This document shows positions 1 through 5,056 of a stretch of DNA of 5,057 nucleotides, piece after piece (within the stretch, counting starts at the first letter, position 1; every line of letters begins with the position of its first letter). The notes beneath the pieces were generated by a model. It saw only the letters and a program-made list of their open reading frames with translations, searched no databases and was not told the DNA's origin. Source of the stretch: an uncultured Streptococcus sp. (lineage in GTDB: Bacteria > Bacillota > Bacilli > Lactobacillales > Streptococcaceae); NCBI GenBank assembly GCA_902470035.1, contig CABREZ010000095.1, positions 1 to 5,057 on the forward strand. Direction: 5' to 3'. Position numbers and translations under genes: made by a program.

Positions 1-1158
1 GTCCAAACGTTCCCATGGAAGGTCTATATCTGTCCGTCCCATATGACCGTATGCTGCTGTTTGACGGTAGATTGGACGTTTGAGGTCCAGCATTTGGATA
101 ATCCCTGCAGGGCGAAGATCAAAGATCTCACGCGCTGCTGCTTCTAATTTGCTCTCAGCAACAGTACTTGTACCAAAAGTATCGATACGAACAGATACTG
201 GGTGAGCCACCCCGATCGCATAAGCCAATTGCACTTCTGCTTTCTTAGCAAGACCTGCCGCTACGATGTTTTTAGCAATGTAACGAGCTGCATAAGAAGC
301 AGAACGGTCTACTTTAGTCGCATCCTTACCAGAGAAGGCACCACCACCGTGACGTGAATAACCACCATAAGTATCCACGATGATCTTACGACCTGTCAAA
401 CCGGAGTCCCCTTGAGGCCCACCAATAACAAAGCGACCAGTTGGATTGATGAAGAATTTAGTCTCCTCATCTAGATAAGAAGCTGGAATCACTTCTTTGA
501 TGACCTTGTTAATCACATCTTCGTGGATTTGTTCATTGCTGATATCTGGATCGTGTTGAGTTGAAATAACCACCGTATCCACGCGCACTGGCTGGTCATT
601 TTCATCATACTCAACAGTGACTTGAGATTTGGCGTCTGGACGAAGGTAGCTAATTTCACCAGACTTACGTAGCTCTGCCAAGCGACGAACCAACTTGTGG
701 CTGAGTGAGATTGGCAATGGCATGAGTTCTTCTGTCTCATCCACCGCAAAACCAAACATGAGACCTTGGTCACCAGCACCAATCAAGTCAAGTGGATCTT
801 GATCCGCATTCCCACGAACTTCCAAGGCTTCATTAACCCCTTGAGCGATATCTGGAGATTGCTCCACTAAGGATGGGTGAACTCCTACCGTCTCCGCAGA
901 AAAACCGTACTCTGTATTGGTATAACCAATCTCTGCAATGGTATCACGAACCACACGGTTAATATCGACATAAGCGGTCGTTGAAATCTCACCAAAGACA
1001 TGCACGGAACCAGTATAAACAGCTGTTTCTGCAGCCACGTGGGCTTCTGGATCTTGCTCTAAAATAGCATCCAAAATAGCATCTGAAATTTGGTCTGCAA
1101 TCTTATCTGGATGCCCCTCAGATACTGATTCAGACGTGAATAATTTACGTTCTGACAT
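1..1158 (-). CDS. metK: S-adenosylmethionine synthetase MetK (3' end cut by the window)
   Basis: MetK makes S-adenosylmethionine from methionine and ATP in the cytosol, releasing phosphate and pyrophosphate; it usually acts as a tetramer. The visible 386 codons run without a break and end in PWERLD, so about ten residues are missing, judged from a usual streptococcal length near 396 (recalled). Family motifs are intact: EGHPDK at residues 14-19 (catalytic His16 and Asp18), the flexible active-site loop near 100-108, GAGDQG at 127-132, and the glycine-rich GGGAFSGKD at 271-279 followed by KVDRS. The ATG at 1156-1158 is chosen because AAGGGGGG (1167-1174) lies 8 nt upstream and the protein begins MSERKLFTSESVSEGHPDK, as expected for the family. 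The gene is monocistronic at its 5' side, with its own promoter and SAM riboswitch. Nothing suggests inactivation. Confidence 0.98.
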   Translation of the reverse strand, partial: MSERKLFTSESVSEGHPDKIADQISDAILDAILEQDPEAHVAAETAVYTGSVHVFGEISTTAYVDINRVVRDTIAEIGYTNTEYGFSAETVGVHPSLVEQSPDIAQGVNEALEVRGNADQDPLDLIGAGDQGLMFGFAVDETEELMPLPISLSHKLVRRLAELRKSGEISYLRPDAKSQVTVEYDENDQPVRVDTVVISTQHDPDISNEQIHEDVINKVIKEVIPASYLDEETKFFINPTGRFVIGGPQGDSGLTGRKIIVDTYGGYSRHGGGAFSGKDATKVDRSASYAARYIAKNIVAAGLAKKAEVQLAYAIGVAHPVSVRIDTFGTSTVAESKLEAAAREIFDLRPAGIIQMLDLKRPIYRQTAAYGHMGRTDIDLPWERLD

Positions 1159-1162
1159 AAAA

Positions 1163-1240
1163 ATGTCCCCCCTTAAAAAATAATCGTTATAGAGTTACAA
1201 AGAACTGGTAGATGCTTTCTACCACCTTATCGGGACCATA
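1163..1240 (-). promoter_or_regulatory. SMK-box (SAM-III) riboswitch in the metK leader
   Basis: SMK boxes sit upstream of metK in Lactobacillales. They bind SAM and hide the Shine-Dalgarno, so high SAM shuts off translation. Read on the minus strand, the leader has GUCCC (1232-1236) that can pair with GGGAC (1165-1169), which overlaps the metK Shine-Dalgarno. It also has CCGAUAAGG followed by an inner hairpin GGUAGA/UCUACC (1218-1223 with 1207-1212). The conserved-looking CUUUGUAAC (1194-1202) comes next; its CUUU can pair with AAGG. These match the Enterococcus SMK box as I recall it (GUUCCCGAAAGG ... CCUUGUAAC ... GGGGGAA) in order and spacing, with a variable U/A-rich linker before the anti-SD pairing. 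The predicted transcript begins only a few bases upstream of the aptamer. Confidence 0.9.
1167..1174 (-). promoter_or_regulatory. metK ribosome binding site, sequestered by the riboswitch
   Basis: AAGGGGGG on the minus strand, 8 nt before the metK ATG. The G run is longer than in a standard site, which fits its second role as the 3' strand of riboswitch helix P1. Confidence 0.85.
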
Positions 1241-1250
1241 TAACTTAACT

Positions 1251-1258
1251 ATTATATC
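1251..1258 (-). promoter_or_regulatory. metK: metK promoter, extended -10
   Basis: The minus strand reads TG-A-TATAAT: a perfect -10 (1251-1256) with an upstream TG (extended -10). The -35 region, about 1274-1279 (GGAAAA), is poor, which suits an activator-assisted promoter. The start of transcription should be near 1244, giving a leader of about 86 nt that is almost entirely the SMK box. Confidence 0.75.
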
Positions 1259-1287
1259 ACGATTTTGCACCAGTTTTCCTTTTTTTA

Positions 1288-1322
1288 TTAAAAGAAAAAG
1301 ATATAGTTTGAAACTATATCTT
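1288..1322 (-). terminator. Rho-independent terminator of the membrane-protein gene
   Basis: A 12-bp perfect inverted repeat (1298-1309 with 1311-1322; the innermost pairs must open to make a loop) is followed on the minus strand by UUUUUCUUUU. It lies 30 bp past the stop codon of the minus-strand gene. The stem is AT-rich and therefore modest in strength. On the plus strand there is no U tract after it, so it is directional. It overlaps the MET-box entirely. Confidence 0.65.
1302..1318. promoter_or_regulatory. MET-box: predicted MetR/MtaR operator for metK
   Basis: TATAGTTTGAAACTATA is a perfect 17-bp palindrome with a single central base. It equals the streptococcal MET-box consensus TATAGTTTnAAACTATA, assigned by comparative genomics to the LysR-type methionine regulator MetR/MtaR (from memory). 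Its centre (1310) lies about 66 bp upstream of the predicted metK start, the usual place for the recognition site of a LysR-type activator. The same palindrome lies inside the stem of the predicted terminator of the membrane-protein gene, so either or both roles are possible. Confidence 0.7.
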
Positions 1323-1352
1323 ATGAACTTAACCGCTATCCAACTCTAATCC

Positions 1353-1811
1353 CTACAATAACAAGGTCCCTATTAATACAAGGATAGTGGAAATGATAGA
1401 TGGAATTCGAAATAGAAACCAATCAGGATCACCAGCCAAAAACATGGAGATGAAAAAGAAAGCTACAGAAACAAATAGAATCTCCTTACTGGCGAATGTC
1501 CTTCCAATGCCAAGCAGGACTGTTGCAATAATATAAGAAATCAGATGATATCCCAAAAAAATTAGGAAGGCAATCGCCCATCCTCCTACTATCAGAGCAC
1601 CACCTATAAACAGTCCAAAATAGCCGATAGCAAAACAAAATGCAAAAGTTAGAAGGCCCGTATTAGGAACAGGTTTTTCTGGACCTTGAGCCATCATTGG
1701 TGGCTGAACAGAATTTTCTTGGCCTTGATCCGTCATTGGTGGCTGAGTAGCCCCTTCAGCCATATTATGATGCCCTTGGTTTGATTGATATTGTGGATCT
1801 TGATCTGTCAT
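1353..1811 (-). CDS. Unrecognised multi-pass membrane protein with a repeat-bearing Pro/Gln-rich N-terminal tail
   Basis: I do not recognise a family. From the chosen start it has 152 residues. Residues 1-50 are polar, rich in Q, P and M, and contain a tandem 13-residue repeat (23-35 and 36-48) beginning QPPM. Residues 51-152 are strongly hydrophobic with roughly four membrane segments (about 52-73, 76-103 possibly as two, 109-126, 133-152) separated by a short loop GIGRTFASKE and a charged turn AGDPDW. There is no signal peptide or cysteine motif, and the tail is probably cytoplasmic or at least unstructured. The start at 1811 is preferred over an in-frame ATG at 1892 because AGAGGAGGG lies 7 nt before it, whereas the longer form has no ribosome binding site and would contain the promoter. 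The gene is divergent from the transporter operon, with a predicted CmbR operator between them, so a link to sulfur amino acid uptake or stress is possible but unproven. Confidence 0.8.
   Translation of the reverse strand: MTDQDPQYQSNQGHHNMAEGATQPPMTDQGQENSVQPPMMAQGPEKPVPNTGLLTFAFCFAIGYFGLFIGGALIVGGWAIAFLIFLGYHLISYIIATVLLGIGRTFASKEILFVSVAFFFISMFLAGDPDWFLFRIPSIISTILVLIGTLLL
1668..1745 (-). repeat. 39-bp in-frame tandem duplication inside the membrane-protein gene
   Basis: Two adjacent 39-bp units (1707-1745 and 1668-1706) agree at 33 of 39 bases by my count. They encode QPPMTDQGQENSV and QPPMMAQGPEKPV. The start of the protein (MTDQDPQ) resembles part of the unit, so a third degenerate copy may exist. 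Such in-frame repeats often vary in copy number between strains. Confidence 0.85.
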
Positions 1812-1817
1812 CTTTAT

Positions 1818-1826
1818 CCCTCCTCT
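1818..1826 (-). promoter_or_regulatory. Ribosome binding site fixing the membrane-protein start
   Basis: AGAGGAGGG, 7 nt before the ATG at 1809-1811. It decides for the 152-residue form over a 179-residue reading frame that begins at 1892. Confidence 0.85.
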
Positions 1827-1868
1827 CTTATAATCTGATTGATTGGTTTTACCGTGTCTTCTACTCCT

Positions 1869-1874
1869 ATTATA
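1869..1874 (-). promoter_or_regulatory. Candidate -10 of the membrane-protein promoter
   Basis: A perfect TATAAT on the minus strand, with a predicted start near 1862 and a leader of about 50 nt. The -35 position (1892-1897, ATGCAA at 17 bp) is poor, so help from an activator is plausible. The predicted CmbR operator is centred about 62 bp upstream of this start. Confidence 0.55.
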
Positions 1875-1910
1875 CCCCATTTGATGAGCCATTGCATATG
1901 CGATTATTGG

Positions 1911-1937
1911 TGATAAATTTTATCTATCAAGTTGATA
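1911..1937 (+). promoter_or_regulatory. Predicted CmbR (CysR) operator upstream of the transporter operon
   Basis: The sequence reads TGATA (1911-1915), 9 bases, TATCA (1925-1929), 3 bases, TGATA (1933-1937). This fits exactly the streptococcal CmbR motif TGATA-N9-TATCA-N2-4-TGATA as I recall it from comparative genomics of cysteine and methionine regulons. CmbR is a LysR-type regulator of cysteine/methionine supply genes. The site is made of nested GATAA/TTATC palindromes (1912-1924, 1925-1937, 1934-1944). Its centre lies about 61 bp upstream of the predicted plus-strand start, the normal LysR activator distance. Confidence 0.72.
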
Positions 1938-1969
1938 AATTATCCATATTATTCAAATGATTTTTTTCG

Positions 1970-1978
1970 TGTTACAAT
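1970..1978 (+). promoter_or_regulatory. Transporter operon promoter, extended -10
   Basis: TG-T-TACAAT: a good -10 (1973-1978) with an upstream TG. The -35 region (1950-1955, TATTCA) matches TTGACA weakly. A start near 1985 gives a leader of about 66 nt. A weak -35 with an upstream LysR-type site suggests activated expression. Confidence 0.65.
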
Positions 1979-1992
1979 GACTGTATTATTTT

Positions 1993-2033
1993 CTAATCAG
2001 TAAGGTAGCATTTCTTTTTTCCTTGCTCATTAG
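1993..2033 (+). other. Leader hairpin in front of the transporter operon
   Basis: Bases 1993-2005 pair with 2021-2033 over 13 positions, with one C.C mismatch (1998/2028) and one possible G.U pair (2001/2025). The loop is 15 nt and U-rich. There is no U tract after the stem, so it is not an ordinary terminator. It ends 2 nt before the AGGAGG ribosome binding site. A competing pairing, UUUCC (2018-2022) with GGAAA (2040-2044), would cover part of that site. It does not match any riboswitch class I know. Confidence 0.45.
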
Positions 2034-2035
2034 AG

Positions 2036-2041
2036 AGGAGG
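2036..2041 (+). promoter_or_regulatory. Ribosome binding site supporting a TTG start
   Basis: AGGAGG, 9 nt before TTG at 2051. No ATG or GTG lies in frame between the upstream stop (2006-2008) and residue 101 of the permease, so this site and the TTG set the start. Confidence 0.85.
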
Positions 2042-2050
2042 AAATCATTT

Positions 2051-2731
2051 TTGGATTGGTCAATTGTTGAACAATATTTTCCACTCTACCAGCAGGCCTT
2101 TTTCTTGACCTTACACATTGCTGTATGGGGAATTTTAGGTTCATTTCTTTTAGGACTGATTGTGAGTAGCATCCGACATTATCGTCTACCGATTTTAAGT
2201 CAACTAGCTGGTTGTTACATCGAGCTTTCTCGAAATACACCGCTCTTGATTCAGCTCTTCTTCCTCTACTTTGGATTACCAAGGATAGGAGTTGTCCTTT
2301 CTTCAGAAGTCTGTGCAACGATTGGTCTCATCTTTTTAGGTGGTTCCTATATGGCTGAGTCCTTCCGAAGCGGTCTAGAAGCTGTCAGCCAAACCCAGCA
2401 TGAAATCGGTCTCTCCATTGGGTTAACACCCAGACAGGTCTTTCGCTATGTGATCCTACCACAAGCGACTGCTGTCGCTCTGCCTTCCTTTAGCGCTAAT
2501 GTCATTTTCCTGATTAAAGAGACCTCTGTATTCTCTGTAGTCGCTTTAGCTGACCTCATGTATGTCGCAAAAGATTTGATCGGACTTTATTACGAGACAG
2601 ATATCGCCCTGACCATGTTGGTCATTGCCTATCTACTTCTCTTACTACCGATTTCACTTCTCTTTAGTTGGATAGAAAGGAGATTACGCCATGCAGGATT
2701 CGGGAATCCAAGTACTCTTTCAGGGAAATAA
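2051..2731 (+). CDS. Amino acid ABC transporter permease (first subunit), probable cysteine/cystine importer
   Basis: Inner-membrane subunit of a polar amino acid uptake transporter (PAAT/HisMQ type); it forms the channel with the next gene's product. The 226-residue length is normal. About five hydrophobic segments are visible (roughly 16-40, 64-79, 86-100, 145-170, 186-207). The family motif ELSRNTPLLIQLFFLYFGLP occupies 58-77. The EAA loop that docks on the ATPase lies at about 118-139 (EIGLSIGLTP ... LPQA). The start is TTG at 2051, supported by AGGAGG 9 nt upstream and by the family-like N-terminus. Its end overlaps the second permease by 41 bp, pointing to coupled translation. Substrate is inferred from the binding protein and the upstream CmbR operator, not from this subunit. 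Confidence 0.93.
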   Translation: MDWSIVEQYFPLYQQAFFLTLHIAVWGILGSFLLGLIVSSIRHYRLPILSQLAGCYIELSRNTPLLIQLFFLYFGLPRIGVVLSSEVCATIGLIFLGGSYMAESFRSGLEAVSQTQHEIGLSIGLTPRQVFRYVILPQATAVALPSFSANVIFLIKETSVFSVVALADLMYVAKDLIGLYYETDIALTMLVIAYLLLLLPISLLFSWIERRLRHAGFGNPSTLSGK

Positions 2732-3368
2732 TCTCCTTCGGATACTCCAAGGCTTGGGCGTAACCATTGGGATCTCCATCGTCTCTGTCTTCCTATCCAT
2801 GATCCTTGGAACTCTACTCGGAATCGTGATGACTTCTCAATCAAAAGTCATTCGTCTGCTCACTCGCTTTTATCTGGAATTTATCCGGATTATGCCCCAG
2901 TTGGTCTTGCTCTTTATCGTATACTTCGGTTTGGCCCGCAATTTCAACATAAACATTTCTGGTGAAAGTTCATCTATTATCGTCTTTACCCTTTGGGGAA
3001 CGGCTGAGATGGGGGATTTGGTCCGAGGGGCCATCACTTCTCTTCCAAAACACCAGTTTGAAAGTGGACAAGCCTTAGGATTAAGCAAGGTTCAACTATA
3101 CCGCTACATCATCATCCCACAGGTTCTCAGACGATTGCTTCCACAAGCTATTAACTTGATTACCCGTATGATAAAGACAACCTCCTTAGTGGTCCTCATC
3201 GGGGTCGTAGAAGTTACCAAGGTCGGCCAACAAATCATCGATAGCAACCGCCTGACCATCCCTACCGCTTCTTTTTGGATTTATGGAACCATTTTAGTCT
3301 TGTACTTTATCGTCTGCTTCCCTATTTCCAAATTAGCAGGACAGTTAGAAAACCACTGGAGGAATTAA
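2691..3368 (+). CDS. Amino acid ABC transporter permease (second subunit)
   Basis: Partner permease of the heterodimeric channel, 225 residues, of the same HisMQ family but clearly different from the first. Hydrophobic segments lie at about 22-47, 66-83, 93-105, 160-176 and 194-212. EFIRIMPQLVLLFIVYFGL (63-81) replaces the common R(G/N)TPLL form with RIMPQL. The EAA loop is at about 122-144 (QFESGQALGLS ... IIPQ). The ATG at 2691 has AAAGGAG at 2676-2682, placed inside the end of the first permease gene. The stop at 3368 is followed one base later by the ATPase start, so the two are tightly coupled. Confidence 0.94.
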   Translation: MQDSGIQVLFQGNNLLRILQGLGVTIGISIVSVFLSMILGTLLGIVMTSQSKVIRLLTRFYLEFIRIMPQLVLLFIVYFGLARNFNINISGESSSIIVFTLWGTAEMGDLVRGAITSLPKHQFESGQALGLSKVQLYRYIIIPQVLRRLLPQAINLITRMIKTTSLVVLIGVVEVTKVGQQIIDSNRLTIPTASFWIYGTILVLYFIVCFPISKLAGQLENHWRN

Positions 3369-3369
3369 T

Positions 3370-4128
3370 ATGTCTGAAATCATTTTAGAAATCAAGGACC
3401 TAAAAAAATCCTTTGGAGACACTCCTATCCTCCAAGGGCTTTCCCTCAAGGTTCAAAAAGGGGAGGTCGTAGTGATCTTGGGGCCTTCTGGTTGTGGTAA
3501 GAGTACCCTCCTTCGTTGTATCAATGGCTTAGAAACTATCCAAGCTGGCGATATCCTCTTGGATGGTCAATCCATTACCAAAAACCAAAAAGACTTCCAT
3601 CTGGTCCGCCAAAAGATTGGGATGGTCTTCCAAAGTTATGAACTCTTCCCTCATTTAGACGTTCTCCAAAACTTGATTCTTGGTCCTACAAAAGCTCAAG
3701 GACGAGCTAAAGAGGAAGTCATCAAGGAAGCAGAAGAGTTACTGGAACGGGTCGGTCTCTTGGAGAAGAAACATAGCTACGCAAGGCAGTTGTCTGGTGG
3801 ACAGAAACAACGGGTAGCGATCATTCGTTCCCTCCTCATGCATCCAGAAATTATCCTCTTCGATGAGGTGACAGCCTCTCTAGACCCTGAGATGGTCCGG
3901 GAAGTCCTAGAACTCATCAACGACCTGGCCCAAGAAGGACGGACCATGATTCTGGTGACCCACGAGTTACAGTTCGCACAAGCCATTGCCGATCGGATTA
4001 TTTTCTTGGATCAGGGCATAATTGCCGAAGAAGGAAGTGCTCACTCCTTCTTTACCAACCCACAAACCCAACGAGCACAAGAATTTTTAAATGTATTTGA
4101 CTTTAGCCAATTTGGCTCATATCTATAA
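3370..4128 (+). CDS. Amino acid ABC transporter ATP-binding protein
   Basis: Cytoplasmic ATPase that drives import through the two permeases. All ABC motifs are present in 252 residues: Walker A GPSGCGKST (38-46), Q-loop Gln88 (VFQSYELFPH), signature LSGGQ (141-145), Walker B IILFDE (161-166) with catalytic Glu166, D-loop SLD (170-172) and H-loop His198 (VTHEL). The Walker B segment reads DEVTASLDPE where many relatives have DEPTSALDPE; I recall this variant from other streptococcal amino acid ATPases, so I do not read it as a defect. The C-terminus carries a short tail after FTNPQTQRAQEFL, slightly longer than the usual 240 or so residues. The ATG at 3370 has GGAGGA 6 nt upstream. Eleven bases separate its stop from the binding-protein start. 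Confidence 0.96.
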   Translation: MSEIILEIKDLKKSFGDTPILQGLSLKVQKGEVVVILGPSGCGKSTLLRCINGLETIQAGDILLDGQSITKNQKDFHLVRQKIGMVFQSYELFPHLDVLQNLILGPTKAQGRAKEEVIKEAEELLERVGLLEKKHSYARQLSGGQKQRVAIIRSLLMHPEIILFDEVTASLDPEMVREVLELINDLAQEGRTMILVTHELQFAQAIADRIIFLDQGIIAEEGSAHSFFTNPQTQRAQEFLNVFDFSQFGSYL

Positions 4129-4139
4129 AGGAGATTTTT

Positions 4140-4997
4140 ATGAAATTCATTAAAGCAATTTTAGTTCTATTCACTTTCGCCCTTGCTCTGCTCTTTATCA
4201 CTGCTTGTGGCTCTAGCAAGTCATCATCTTCTTCTACCGGCTCGAAAGCACGTACTATTGAAGAAATCAAGAAAAGTGGCGAGCTTCGTATCGCAGTCTT
4301 TGGAGACAAAAAACCATTTGGGTATGTTGATAACGATGGATCATACCAAGGTTACGATATCGAACTGGGAAACCAATTAGCTAAAGACCTTGGTGTCAAA
4401 CCGAAATATGTTTCAGTGGATGCGGCTAACCGTGCTGAATACTTGATTTCTAATAAAGTGGATATCACCTTAGCCAACTTCACTGTAACAGATGAGCGGA
4501 AGAAACAAGTAGACTTTGCCCTTCCTTACATGAAGGTTTCACTCGGTGTGGTGTCTCCTAAAGATAAAGTCATCACAGATGTGAAACAATTGGAAGGAAA
4601 AACCTTGATCGTAACCAAGGGAACCACTGCTGAAACCTACTTCGAAAAGAACCATCCAGAAGTAAAACTTCAAAAATATGACCAATACAGCGATGCCTAT
4701 CAAGCTCTCCTAGATGGACGTGGCGATGCCTTCTCAACAGACAACACAGAAGTCCTTGCTTGGGCCCTTGAAAACAAAGGATACGAAGTTGGAATTACTT
4801 CACTTGGTGATCCAGATACTATCGCACCAGCAGTTCAAAAAGGAAACAAAGAACTCCTCGATTTCATTAACGATGACATTAAAAAGCTTGGAAAAGAGAA
4901 CTTCTTCCACAAAGCTTATGAAAAAACTCTTCACCCGACCTACGGAAATGCTGCAAAAGCAGATGATCTCGTTGTTGAAGGTGGCGAAGTGAAATAA
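4140..4997 (+). CDS. Lipoprotein amino acid-binding protein, probably for cysteine/cystine
   Basis: Extracellular receptor of the importer, tethered to the membrane by lipid. Residues 1-22 are a lipoprotein signal peptide with lipobox ITAC, so Cys23 is the modified residue; a Ser-rich linker (25-35) follows. Residues 38-270 form a family 3 solute-binding domain with GYDIELGNQLAKDL (71-84). By comparison with HisJ, Arg120 (TDERKK) should bind the ligand carboxylate and Asp201 (STDNTE) its amino group; KGTT (160-163) lines the site. ANRAEYL...NKVDITLANFTVT, the DNTEVLAWA stretch, DTIAPAVQKG and the C-terminal ADDLVVEGG strongly resemble the cysteine-binding protein CjaA of Campylobacter as I remember it, which supports cysteine or cystine as substrate. 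AAAGGAG overlaps the ATPase stop, 6 nt before the ATG. As the last gene it could be translated at a higher level than its partners. Confidence 0.95.
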   Translation: MKFIKAILVLFTFALALLFITACGSSKSSSSSTGSKARTIEEIKKSGELRIAVFGDKKPFGYVDNDGSYQGYDIELGNQLAKDLGVKPKYVSVDAANRAEYLISNKVDITLANFTVTDERKKQVDFALPYMKVSLGVVSPKDKVITDVKQLEGKTLIVTKGTTAETYFEKNHPEVKLQKYDQYSDAYQALLDGRGDAFSTDNTEVLAWALENKGYEVGITSLGDPDTIAPAVQKGNKELLDFINDDIKKLGKENFFHKAYEKTLHPTYGNAAKADDLVVEGGEVK

Positions 4998-5008
4998 CAA
5001 ATAAGAGA

Positions 5009-5056
5009 GTGGGACAGAAATCGGTAATTCGTTAGAATTCGATTTCGTCGTTCCAC
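5009..5056. repeat. Streptococcal dispersed inverted repeat (start of a longer element), possible operon terminator
   Basis: Eleven bases after the last stop, three nested arms pair: GTGGGAC (5009-5015) with GTTCCAC (5050-5056, one G.U), AAATCG (5018-5023) with CGATTT (5040-5045), and AATTC (5026-5030) with GAATT (5035-5039), with loop GTTA. I recall GTGGGACAGAAATCG-type sequences as repeated intergenic elements in oral streptococci. The hairpin may end the operon transcript, but any U tract would lie beyond the window. Confidence 0.7.

Noticed and set aside
513..782. Minus-strand open frame of 89 codons
   Set aside because: It lies out of frame inside metK, which has intact family motifs through this region; no ribosome binding site or recognisable protein.
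1812..1892. 27-codon N-terminal extension of the membrane-protein gene (ATG at 1892)
   Set aside because: No ribosome binding site before 1892, basic sequence unlike the rest, and the TATAAT at 1869-1874 lies inside it; AGAGGAGGG before 1811 marks the start instead.
1985..2050. T-box or known amino acid riboswitch in the transporter leader
   Set aside because: The leader is only about 66 nt, has no T-box (TGGNACC-like) core and matches no riboswitch I know; only a simple hairpin is supported.
1986..2318. Minus-strand open frame of 110 codons opposite the first permease
   Set aside because: Antisense shadow of the permease gene and its leader; no start signals.
3777..3986. Minus-strand open frame opposite the ATPase
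   Set aside because: Antisense shadow over the signature and Walker B coding region; no independent evidence.
3370..4128. Defective Walker B/D-loop because DEVTASLD replaces DEPTSALD
   Set aside because: The catalytic Glu166 and all other ABC motifs are intact, and this variant is familiar from streptococcal amino acid ATPases.
4103..4309. Minus-strand open frame across the ATPase/receptor junction
   Set aside because: Antisense to two well-supported genes and lacks a ribosome binding site.
4714..4992. Plus-strand open frame of 92 codons within the receptor gene
   Set aside because: Alternative frame of the solute-binding protein, with Lys/Ser-rich composition typical of shadow frames.
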